From contig DLXZ01000077.1 in assembly GCA_003448675.1 (NCBI GenBank), positions 1 through 8,439 on the forward strand: DNA of 8,439 nucleotides. The letters run 5' to 3'. The stretch comes from Porticoccaceae bacterium (GTDB lineage: Bacteria > Pseudomonadota > Gammaproteobacteria > Pseudomonadales > Porticoccaceae). How positions within the stretch are numbered: the first letter of the stretch is position 1; every line of letters starts with the position of its first letter. Below are positions 1 through 6,184 of the stretch, piece after piece. A program made the translations under genes and the position numbers. Below the pieces are notes generated by a model. It had not been told where the DNA came from. It did not search any database and worked only from the letters and a program-made list of their open reading frames with translations.

Positions 1-1121
1 GTGACGACTTTATTCTGGAATGCCACGACTGGACCGGTGGCCAGATCAAGAATGATGATTGCGCCGATGATGTGCGTGATGTGGACCTGACCCAGGTGCA
101 CTTTCTTACCGGCCCGGTCGGTGTGGAAGGCGCAGAGCCCGGCGACCTGCTGGTGGTGGATATTCTGGATATCGGCACCTTTGACGAGAGTCAGTGGGGT
201 TTCAATGGTTTCTTCTCCAAGCAGAATGGCGGCGGTTTCCTGACGGAACACTTCCCGGAAGCGCAGAAATCCATCTGGGACTTCAACGGCATGTTCACCA
301 AGTCCCGCCATATTCCCAATGTGGAATTCGCCGGCCTGATTCACCCGGGCCTGATCGGCTGTCTGCCGTCCAAGGAAATGCTCGACGAGTGGAACACCCG
401 TGAGAAAGAACTCTACGACACCGAGCCCGATCGCGTGCCGGGGCTGGCCAACCTGCCCTACGCGGACACCGCCCACATGGGCAAGTTGAGCGGTGATGCC
501 AAGGCCAAGGCTGCTGCAGAAGGTGCCCGTACCGTGCCGCCTCGCGAGCACGGCGGTAACTGTGACATCAAGGATCTGTCCCGTGGCTCCCAGGTGTACT
601 TCCCGGTCTACGTGAAAGACGCCGGTCTGTCCGTGGGGGATCTGCACTTCAGTCAGGGCGATGGTGAAATTACGTTCTGCGGTGCTATCGAAATGGCCGG
701 CTGGATTCACCTGCGCGTCAACATCATCAAGGGCGGCATGGAGAAGTACGGCATCAAGAACCCGATCTTCAAGCCCAGCCCCATGGCGCCGAAGTATGAC
801 GACTACCTGATCTTCGAAGGTATTTCCGTGGATGAGGAAGGCAAGCAGCATTATCTGGATGTGCATGTGGCCTATCGTCAGGCCTGCCTGAACGCCATCG
901 AGTACCTGAAAAAATTCGGTTACACCGGAGCCCAGGCTTATGCATTACTGGGATGCGCCCCCGTACAGGGGCATATCAGTGGGGTAGTAGACATCCCCAA
1001 TGCGTGCGCCACTTTATGGCTGCCCACCGATATCTTTGAGTTTGATGTTAATCCCGGCGCCGAGGGTCCAGATAAACATCTCGACGGCAGCGTAGACGTG
1101 CCGCTTGCGCCTGACAAATAA
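1..1121 (+). CDS. fmdA: Formamidase FmdA, C-terminal ~373 residues (5' end outside window)
   Basis: This enzyme hydrolyses formamide, and possibly other short aliphatic amides, to formate and ammonia (EC 3.5.1.49) in the cytoplasm, supplying nitrogen. The reading frame is open from base 3, so the gene starts before the window; the GTG at 72 is only an internal valine. The protein matches, from memory, the acetamidase/formamidase family (PF03069) along its whole length. Landmarks are LECHDWTGG at the left edge, WGFNGFFSKQNGGGFLTEHF, AGLIHPGLIGCLPS, ARTVPPREHGGNCDIKDLSR, SVGDLHFSQGDGEI, CGAIEMAGW, YRQACLNAIEYLKKFGY and APVQGHISGVVDIPNACATL. Family members are about 400-410 residues, so only some 35-40 N-terminal residues are missing. 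The frame is intact to the TAA stop, with no frameshift. fmdB follows after 54 bases on the same strand, the usual fmd operon order. The family assignment is very secure; formamide as substrate is inferred from closeness to Methylophilus FmdA. Confidence 0.95.
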   Translation, partial: DDFILECHDWTGGQIKNDDCADDVRDVDLTQVHFLTGPVGVEGAEPGDLLVVDILDIGTFDESQWGFNGFFSKQNGGGFLTEHFPEAQKSIWDFNGMFTKSRHIPNVEFAGLIHPGLIGCLPSKEMLDEWNTREKELYDTEPDRVPGLANLPYADTAHMGKLSGDAKAKAAAEGARTVPPREHGGNCDIKDLSRGSQVYFPVYVKDAGLSVGDLHFSQGDGEITFCGAIEMAGWIHLRVNIIKGGMEKYGIKNPIFKPSPMAPKYDDYLIFEGISVDEEGKQHYLDVHVAYRQACLNAIEYLKKFGYTGAQAYALLGCAPVQGHISGVVDIPNACATLWLPTDIFEFDVNPGAEGPDKHLDGSVDVPLAPDK

Positions 1122-1159
1122 CCCGGATTTAACAACCCGAGCGTAGCAACCCTTAGTGA

Positions 1160-1172
1160 TAGCGTAGGAGGC
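1160..1172 (+). promoter_or_regulatory. Strong ribosome binding site for fmdB
   Basis: A near-perfect Shine-Dalgarno core, AGGAGG, lies a few bases before the ATG at 1176 and fixes the fmdB start. No promoter or terminator is evident in the 54-base fmdA-fmdB gap, which supports co-transcription. Confidence 0.7.
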
Positions 1173-1175
1173 CCG

Positions 1176-1526
1176 ATGCCTGTTTATGACTATAAATGTC
1201 CCGAGCACGGTGTGTTTTCCGAGCTGGAGACAATGGACAATTATGCGCGGCCCAGCCCTTGTCCCCGCTGTGGTGATCTTGCCGGGAGGGTGATCATTGT
1301 CGCTCCCGACGCCTTGACCATGAATCCATTTCAGCGGGAGGTCTGTATTCGCAACGAGCGGTCCCAGCACCAACCCCGTGTCTTCGCGGCCGGGGTTGAG
1401 GCTGAGAAGCATGGATCAAAGCCCTGTCCCCGTGATGGTGGTACGCGGGAAAGATCGAAAGCGCTTTACACCGCTACGGGAGAAAAGCTTTTTCCTTCTG
1501 CTAGGCCGTGGATGCTTAGTCACTGA
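1176..1526 (+). CDS. fmdB: FmdB-family zinc-ribbon protein, putative regulator of the formamidase operon
   Basis: This is a 116-residue protein of the FmdB/CxxC zinc-ribbon family. It begins MPVYDYKCPEHG, the typical MP-[IV]-Y-[DE]-[YF] start. Probable zinc ligands are C8, H11, C29 and C32 (CPEH...CPRC), with His replacing the more common second Cys. The C-terminus has a polar, charged linker followed by FPSARPWMLSH, which resembles the tail I recall in FmdB proteins from fmd operons. FmdB is annotated as a regulatory protein because it was found with the Methylophilus formamide genes; its molecular role (DNA binding, or metal/partner binding) is not established. It follows fmdA by 54 bases in the same direction and has a strong Shine-Dalgarno, so it is probably co-transcribed. 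The family call is secure; the regulatory function is inherited annotation. Confidence 0.88.
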   Translation: MPVYDYKCPEHGVFSELETMDNYARPSPCPRCGDLAGRVIIVAPDALTMNPFQREVCIRNERSQHQPRVFAAGVEAEKHGSKPCPRDGGTRERSKALYTATGEKLFPSARPWMLSH

Positions 1527-1544
1527 CTTATGTATGGAGGCTAA

Positions 1545-1577
1545 ATGACACTGAAGCACAAGACCTGTTGCCACTAG
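1545..1577 (+). other. Ten-codon mini-ORF with strong Shine-Dalgarno, probably a gene remnant
   Basis: GGAGG at 1536-1540 lies 4 bases before an ATG that opens MTLKHKTCCH and then a TAG stop. The placement, 18 bases after the fmdB stop, looks like the start of a third operon gene that has decayed. No continuation recognisable as a protein family is visible in any frame up to 1736. It could also be chance. Nothing else is seen in 1527-1736 apart from a weak inverted repeat (GTAACC 1597-1602 / GGTTAC 1611-1616) with no T-tract. Confidence 0.25.
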
Positions 1578-1736
1578 ATATGCAGACTCGGGCATAGTAA
1601 CCCAGTAGTTGGTTACGTGACGTACTCAATCCCTGGCAAATATCTAGCGCGCTGACATAACTAGGAATACCCGAAAGGTCTTTAGTCTGATTGCCGTCGC
1701 TCCAGTGTTTTAGCTGCGCCACTCGTACTGTCAAGA

Positions 1737-2283
1737 TCATTTGGCTGCCTTGCAAATGGCCTCGATATGTCGGTGGTCGGTGCCACAACAGCCGCCCAGC
1801 ACCGACAGTTTAGGCAGGTGATTAAACAACGCACGGCTTTGCTGCCCGAATTCGGAGGGGTTACCGTCATCCAGCTCGGCGGACTCATCCAGCTCCGCGT
1901 CACTCATGGTCGATGCGTTACCGCGAATACCCCGGATGCGATCGAGCCAGGGTGCTCCCGCAGCCGCTGAGCACGATAGGGGAATCTTCGCTTTTATGGC
2001 TAGCGCGAATATCTTCCATCAGCTCGATAGCGCGACGATCTAAGTCAACGAACTGCTCGGTCGAATAACCGAGTTTGGTGGTCCAGTCGGGATTGGCCCG
2101 CCAGGTCAATGATTCCAGGACGAAACCGTATGAATTATCTCTTGCGGTTTTGAAATAGGGCTGGAGATAGTTTTTGAAGATATCCGGCCCCTTGCCCGTG
2201 GTGGCGAGGGACTGTGTCGTGGTTGGCGAGATGATCTGTAAGTTGGTGAAACGGTAGAGTTCCGTCGTTAAATCCATGATCAA
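1737..2283 (-). pseudogene. Homocysteine S-methyltransferase remnant with internal deletion and frameshift
   Basis: Two pieces of one homocysteine S-methyltransferase (PF02574, Zn-dependent, methionine synthesis or methyl-donor recycling) lie on the - strand in different frames. The upstream piece (2283 to about 1960) reads DIFKNYLQPYFKTARDN, GFVLESLTWRANPDW, KLGYS and PIVLSGC, typical of the N-terminal third. The downstream piece (about 1950 to the TGA at 1739-1737) reads WLDRIRGIRGNASTMSDAEL, DESAELDDGNP and LPKLSVLGGCCGTDHRHIEA, the C-terminal end with the GGCC zinc ligands. The central 110-130 residues expected between them, including the first zinc cysteine, are absent, and the frame shifts at the junction near 1948-1960. 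The first ~25 residues also do not resemble the family. The only start codons available are TTG 2283 or ATG 2277, without a clear Shine-Dalgarno. A functional enzyme is not possible. The family call is confident; the deletion size is estimated from recalled family length. Confidence 0.85.
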
Positions 2284-2568
2284 GCCTGCGGAAAAATAGT
2301 CGTTATCCGCCCTCCTGACAGGTTTCGAAAGAGCAGAACGGCCAGACAGGGCGATTGCGTGCTAGGGTCAATCATGGTCGCTTTGGCAGCGGGTGGAACC
2401 GGACAGAACGCAGACCCGACCGTAAATAATGCTCAAGACAGGCGAGTAAGCTTTTGAGAATCAGGCAATTCATGGCCTTATGGCTGATCATGGGCAGGTT
2501 TCTCTCACGGCTTACACGACGATGCGCATGTTTGGCTTGAGTACAGTGGATGTTGCCGATGGGGATAA
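2284..2568. other. Gene-free stretch between the pseudogene and the BVMO terminator
   Basis: Neither strand carries a reading frame with recognisable protein character here; the open frames present are arginine-rich shadows. An AGGAGG on the - strand (near 2312-2317) faces the pseudogene but has no correctly spaced ATG after it, only an ATA, which fits decay of the original gene start. No tRNA, repeat array or mobile-element end is seen. Confidence 0.5.
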
Positions 2569-2596
2569 AAAAACGCCGCTGGGGAGCGGCGTTTTT
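2569..2596 (-). terminator. Rho-independent terminator of the HAPMO-type BVMO gene
   Basis: A perfect 12-bp inverted repeat, AAAAACGCCGCT / AGCGGCGTTTTT, surrounds a 4-base loop (GGGG on the + strand). Read on the - strand, the GC-rich stem is followed by seven T residues, 28 bases after the BVMO stop codon. A T-run also flanks it on the other side, so it could work in both directions. Confidence 0.9.
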
Positions 2597-2624
2597 AGTG
2601 TCAGGCGCGGTTGCCCGGTTCCTG

Positions 2625-4526
2625 CTAGCCCGCGGTCTTGCTTGGTTCGATATCGTAATCATCCAGATTCAGATGCCGTGTCTTGGCAAAGAAGTCCACG
2701 TTGCGGTAAGGAGAGTTGACCACCACGCGACCCTTGGAGTTACGATAGTAGCTGCTGACGCCGGGGTGAGCCCAGACCATGTTTTCATGGATTTTATCCA
2801 CTTCGCTGATGTAGGCGTCGTGGACGGCCTGCTTGCAGTTGGCTTCGCCGATGGCCTGCTTGGCCATGGTGTCGATCATTTGCATGACATAGCGCACCTG
2901 CATTTCGGCAACGAAAATAAAGCTGCCGCCATGACCCGGTTGCAGGTTGGGGCCGTACAGGGTGAAGAAGTTGGGAAAGTCGGGAATCACCGTGCCCAGG
3001 TAAGCCGATGCGTCTTCCTCCCCCCAGACCTCGCGTAGGCTCTTGCCAGAGCGGCCCACCACTTCATAGGTGGACAGGAACTTGAGCACGTTAAAGCCGG
3101 TGGAGACCACCAGCACGTCTGCTTCATACGCCGCCCCACTTTTGCAGACCACCTTGTTGCCTTCGATATGGTCGATAGGATCGTCCACCAGTTCAACCTT
3201 CGGGTTTTGCAACATGCGATACCAGCCGTTGTCCATCAGCATGCGTTTGCCGAAGGGCGGGAAACTGGGTAGCACCTTGTCCATCAGGTCGGTGCGCTCA
3301 CCCAGTTCCTGCTTGATATAACTGGTGAAGTAGGCGCGGTGGCTGTCGTTAACGGCATTCAGGGAGCGCTCGGGATGCTCCCAGTTGGGGTCCTTGTGCA
3401 GGGTTTCGTAGATGCGGTCATTGTAGGTCCAGCCCAGACGCATGCGGTACCACATACGGTAGAGGGGTACTTCCTCGAACAAAACGCGTATAGCCTCCGG
3501 TACCTCCATGCGAAATTGCGGGAAGGGTGTCGCCCAGTGGGGGCTGCGCTGGAAAATAGTCAGCGATTCAACCTTGTGCTGAACTTCCGGTCCGATCTGC
3601 ATGGCAGTGGCGCCATTGCCGATCATCAGGACTTTCTTGCCATCCAGAGTCCCGTCTTCCGGCCACTCCGCGGTGTGCCAGCTTTCGCCGGTAAAACTAT
3701 CCAGGCCGGGAATGTCCGGGAATACTGGCGGGTTGAAAATGCCCGCGGCGCTCACCAGCACGTTGGCCTCCAGGGTCTCCTCGGTACCGTCCGCCCGGGT
3801 GGTGGTGATTTCCCAGGCCTGTTTTTGGCTGTTGTAGACTGCGTTGTTTACGGTAGTGCCGAACTGGATGTTGTCGCGTAGACCGAATTTGTCGGCAACG
3901 TGGTCAAAGTAGTCGTGTAGCTCGTTGCGCAGGGCGAAGTAGGCTGACCAGTCATAGGGGGCGAATGAAAAGGAATAGAGGTGGTTGGGGGTATCGACAC
4001 CGGCGCCGGGGTAGCGGTTGTCCTGCCAGACGCCGGCCACGGAATCGCGGCGCTCAAGTACAGTAAAAGGCACACCGGCAGCTTTCAGGTTGACCGCGGC
4101 ACAGAGTCCGGAGACGCCAGCGCCGATGACCACGACATTGAAACCTTCGGGGACGTCAATTTTTTGGTCCCATAGCATGGGGGTTTGGCCCAGCTGGGCG
4201 GCGGTCATCTCGCCATATTCATCGGGTACGGTTTCGCCCATTGAGGCGGTAAGCATCTCCACCAGTTCTTTTTCACTGGGTTCGGCCAGGCCGAGGGGTT
4301 TGCCACCTTTCCAGGCCAGGATGGCTTCCAGCGCGGCATTACGGATTTCCTGTTGGATTTCGTCGCTAAGACCACCGGTGTCGTTATCGTCGGTACCGCC
4401 GGCGCGGCGTATGCGGTAGGGCTCTTCCATCCAGCGTTTGTCACCGGTCATCTGGACCAGCACCATTAACAGGGTGGGCACATTGGCAATGGCAACGGCT
4501 TCAGCCAGTTGATCTTCGATCGTCAT
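2625..4526 (-). CDS. Type I Baeyer-Villiger monooxygenase, 4-hydroxyacetophenone monooxygenase (HAPMO)-like
   Basis: This 633-residue flavoprotein should insert oxygen next to a ketone carbonyl, giving an ester or lactone, using FAD, O2 and NADPH. An N-terminal extension of about 125 residues (VPTLLMVLVQMTGDKRWMEE, then DDNDTGGL) precedes the first Rossmann fold and is typical of HAPMO-type enzymes of about 640 residues. The FAD site GAGVSG is at 135-140. The BVMO fingerprint is at 278-289 (FTGESWHTAEWP, matching FxGxxxHxxxWP), and the NADPH Rossmann GNGATA at 303-308. R327 (FQRSP) and K427-R428 (FGKR) match the spacing of HAPMO R339, K439 and R440, which bind NADPH or act in catalysis. The start at 4526 is chosen because AAAGAGG lies just upstream and MTIEDQ begins the family-like region. 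It is divergent from the fusion gene and ends in a strong terminator. The substrate is unknown: aryl ketone by analogy, but aliphatic or cyclic ketones are possible. Confidence 0.93.
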   Translation of the reverse strand: MTIEDQLAEAVAIANVPTLLMVLVQMTGDKRWMEEPYRIRRAGGTDDNDTGGLSDEIQQEIRNAALEAILAWKGGKPLGLAEPSEKELVEMLTASMGETVPDEYGEMTAAQLGQTPMLWDQKIDVPEGFNVVVIGAGVSGLCAAVNLKAAGVPFTVLERRDSVAGVWQDNRYPGAGVDTPNHLYSFSFAPYDWSAYFALRNELHDYFDHVADKFGLRDNIQFGTTVNNAVYNSQKQAWEITTTRADGTEETLEANVLVSAAGIFNPPVFPDIPGLDSFTGESWHTAEWPEDGTLDGKKVLMIGNGATAMQIGPEVQHKVESLTIFQRSPHWATPFPQFRMEVPEAIRVLFEEVPLYRMWYRMRLGWTYNDRIYETLHKDPNWEHPERSLNAVNDSHRAYFTSYIKQELGERTDLMDKVLPSFPPFGKRMLMDNGWYRMLQNPKVELVDDPIDHIEGNKVVCKSGAAYEADVLVVSTGFNVLKFLSTYEVVGRSGKSLREVWGEEDASAYLGTVIPDFPNFFTLYGPNLQPGHGGSFIFVAEMQVRYVMQMIDTMAKQAIGEANCKQAVHDAYISEVDKIHENMVWAHPGVSSYYRNSKGRVVVNSPYRNVDFFAKTRHLNLDDYDIEPSKTAG

Positions 4527-4650
4527 TAAAAACCTCTTTGATGGTTGCTTAGGAATAGTTGTCAGACATTGGGTCGCCAATAACCGACTGCCATGGTGCG
4601 GCCATTCGGGCGGGGCGATAGTCGAAGGGGATAAGTCTGAGCAGTAGGCT

Positions 4651-4678
4651 AGTTTAGCGGGGCAGCTGTCTTTGTCAA
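4651..4678 (-). promoter_or_regulatory. Sigma70-type promoter for the HAPMO-like BVMO
   Basis: On the - strand a consensus -35 TTGACA (4678-4673) is followed, after a 16-base spacer, by the -10 TAAACT (4656-4651). Transcription would start near 4644. The palindrome at 4692-4708 sits 14 bases upstream of the -35, a position more usual for an activator or an upstream regulatory site than for a simple blocking repressor, although a bound repressor could still overlap the polymerase footprint. Confidence 0.65.
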
Positions 4679-4691
4679 AGACTGAGCAAAA

Positions 4692-4708
4692 CACTCAATT
4701 ATTGAGTG
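4692..4708. promoter_or_regulatory. Perfect 17-bp palindrome, candidate regulator operator
   Basis: CACTCAAT-T-ATTGAGTG is an exact inverted repeat with 8-bp arms around a single central base. Its size and AT-rich centre fit a dimeric regulator such as a TetR-family protein, which often controls BVMO genes. It has no T-tract and is not a terminator. No regulator gene lies in the window, so the binding protein is unknown. A related sequence occurs at 6153-6167 before the second BVMO gene. Confidence 0.55.
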
Positions 4709-4785
4709 GGTATTTGTTGGCGCGTAAGCAGCGTTGTCACCTCGTTTGTGCCAGCATTCCTGCTAGGCGTGACAGACTTTCATGC

Positions 4786-4814
4786 TTATGCAATGGTTTT
4801 GTAACACTTACAAT
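4786..4814 (+). promoter_or_regulatory. Possible promoter with overlapping palindrome for the fusion gene
   Basis: TACAAT at 4809-4814 is a good -10 element, but the -35 at 17-base spacing (TTATGC, 4786-4791) is poor. The -10 overlaps the perfect inverted repeat TTGTAA-CAC-TTACAA (4799-4813), so a bound regulator could block it. The start site would be near 4821, close to the coding start. Confidence 0.35.
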
Positions 4815-4833
4815 ACTGGTTTGATGGCGTTAA

Positions 4834-5976
4834 ATGCTCGCGCAGGATGATAACCAGGTGAAACGTTTACAAAGCATCGTTGGTGAAATTCATGATTCCC
4901 CGTTTATGGGGGTTATCTGTGTCGCGGGGGGCGGCAGCGAAGCGCTGGCGCAATTGTTGACGGTGCCCGGCGCTTCCCGCACGGTAATCGAAGCGCTGGT
5001 GCCCTATCATCCCGGCGCATTGGCGGACTTCCTGGGCGGCCAGCCGGACCAGGCATGTAGTGCCAAAACCGCGCGCGCCATGGCCATGACCGCGTTTCAG
5101 CGGGCCATGAAGCTGGAGCCCGATGTCGAGCCTGGTCGATTGTTGGGGGTGGGCGCAACCGCCGCGCTGGCCACTGATCGGCAGCGACGGGGTGATAACA
5201 AGGTGTTTGTTTGCGTTCAATCCCTGAGCGCAACCCGCGAGGCGGCGCTGGTGCTTAACGAGACCCGTACACGTGGCGAGGAGGAAGCGCTGGCCGCGCG
5301 GCTGGTTATCGATTTGTTGGCCGAAGCCTGTGGCCTGCCGGTGGACCTGGCCTGGCAGCAAAGTAAAGTTGATGGGTTTAGTGAACACGCTACGCCAGGA
5401 CTACCCGCCTGGCAGGGATTGTTTACTGGTGAGCGTCGTTCCACCCATGACCAGGCAGCCGGGCCAGAGGTGTTGTTCCCCGGTGCTTTTAATCCCATGC
5501 ATGATGGTCACCGAACCATGGCTCGCCTGGCCGAGACTATATTAGGCAAGCCGGTCACCCTGGAAATATCGGCATTTAACGTGGATAAACCGCCGCTGGA
5601 CTATTTTGACATGGCGCAGCGTCAGGCTGCTATCGGCGCCGAATATCCACTGGTCTTTACTCGCGCGCCCACCTTTGTGGAAAAATCCGCGTTGTTCCCC
5701 GGCGCTACCTTTGTTATCGGCGTGGACACGGTGAAACGCATCGCCGAGCCCCGGTACTACGGCGACGATATGTCCGCTTGTATCGCCGCCATCGAAACCA
5801 TTGCGGAGCGTGGCAATGATTTCCTGGTGTTTGGCCGTCAGCAGGATGAAAGCTTTGAAACCCTGGCGGACGTCGCCTTGCCGAAGGCTCTGGCAGTCAT
5901 TTGTCATGGCGTGGAGGAAGAGATGTTCCGCCATGACATATCCTCCAGCGAGCTTCGAGGTAAGACTGATTCCTAG
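4834..5976 (+). CDS. CinA-like domain fused to NadD-like nucleotidylyltransferase (putative pyridine-nucleotide adenylyltransferase relative)
   Basis: This is a 380-residue two-domain protein of unassigned function. Residues about 10-175 follow the CinA C-terminal/PncC (NMN deamidase) fold: VPGASRTVIEALVPYHPGAL corresponds to the family's GSS...V-Y-SNEAK segment, and GVGATAALATDRQRRGD follows. The usual ESCTGG catalytic serine region reads CVAGGGSEAL and the catalytic lysine position is leucine, so amidase activity is doubtful. Residues about 212-376 are a nucleotidylyltransferase: FPGAFNPMHDGH carries the HxGH motif (H223, H226), SAFNVDKPPL and FVIGVDTVKRI lie in the core, and DISSSELR (368-375) is the ISSTxxR-like ATP-binding end. 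The architecture and several motifs resemble, from memory, an uncharacterised plant family (Arabidopsis At2g01220 type). The ATG at 4834 has no good Shine-Dalgarno; GTG 4858, with AGGA ten bases upstream, would remove only eight residues. It stands alone between BVMO genes. Confidence 0.8.
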   Translation: MLAQDDNQVKRLQSIVGEIHDSPFMGVICVAGGGSEALAQLLTVPGASRTVIEALVPYHPGALADFLGGQPDQACSAKTARAMAMTAFQRAMKLEPDVEPGRLLGVGATAALATDRQRRGDNKVFVCVQSLSATREAALVLNETRTRGEEEALAARLVIDLLAEACGLPVDLAWQQSKVDGFSEHATPGLPAWQGLFTGERRSTHDQAAGPEVLFPGAFNPMHDGHRTMARLAETILGKPVTLEISAFNVDKPPLDYFDMAQRQAAIGAEYPLVFTRAPTFVEKSALFPGATFVIGVDTVKRIAEPRYYGDDMSACIAAIETIAERGNDFLVFGRQQDESFETLADVALPKALAVICHGVEEEMFRHDISSSELRGKTDS

Positions 5977-5997
5977 GGTGCTATCCAGCACTTTAGG
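5972..5997 (+). terminator. Hairpin over the stop codon of the fusion gene, weak terminator candidate
   Basis: CCTAGGGTGCT and AGCACTTTAGG can form an 11-bp RNA stem (two G-U pairs) with an ATCC loop. The TAG stop at 5974-5976 lies inside the stem. No long T-run follows (TTCTTCC), so this may be an attenuating or 3'-protecting hairpin rather than a full terminator. Confidence 0.4.
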
Positions 5998-6015
5998 TTC
6001 TTCCGCCGATACACT

Positions 6016-6043
6016 TTTAACCGCTAGTCTGGCTGGGTATACT
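6016..6043 (+). promoter_or_regulatory. Candidate promoter of the PAMO-like BVMO
   Basis: TATACT (6038-6043) is a close -10 match; TTTAAC (6016-6021) is a weak -35 with a 16-base spacer. It would give a leader of about 135 bases. It is the best candidate in the 208-base gap, which otherwise holds no gene. Confidence 0.4.
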
Positions 6044-6152
6044 CCGGCGCCTTCTCGGTGGATAAGTCCCGAACTGAAGGGGCATTCGAGAGTTTATAAC
6101 CCGGGGTCCCTTGTGGCCGCGGGATTCCCGGATCCAATGTCGGATCTTAATT

Positions 6153-6167
6153 CACTAATTATTGGTC
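6153..6167. promoter_or_regulatory. Degenerate copy of the 4692-4708 operator before the second BVMO
   Basis: CACTAATTATTGGTC shares CACT and AATTATTG with the palindrome CACTCAATTATTGAGTG, with one base missing on the left. It is itself an imperfect inverted repeat (ACTAAT-T-ATTGGT). It ends just before the Shine-Dalgarno GAGGAAG (6174-6180), where a bound protein could block transcript elongation or where the resemblance may be chance. Confidence 0.35.
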
Positions 6168-6184
6168 AGTAATGAGGAAGTTCT

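Larger units (their letters stand above)
4527..4833. promoter_or_regulatory. Divergent intergenic control region
   Basis: These 307 bases separate two divergent genes and contain no gene. They hold a strong - strand promoter (4651-4678), a perfect palindrome (4692-4708) and a second short palindrome overlapping a possible + strand -10 element (4799-4814). The - strand gene would have a leader of roughly 115-120 bases. Confidence 0.6.

Noticed and set aside
1918..2283. A stand-alone 121-residue gene on the - strand
   Set aside because: It is the N-terminal part of the broken homocysteine S-methyltransferase; the final residues after SGC are out-of-frame sequence.
2550..3038. 162-codon + strand frame
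   Set aside because: It crosses the terminator and runs antisense to the BVMO C-terminus; a shadow frame.
4527..4694. N-terminal extension of the first BVMO up to 4694
   Set aside because: The extra 56 codons run through the consensus promoter and have no family resemblance; the ATG at 4526 has a ribosome binding site and starts the conserved region.
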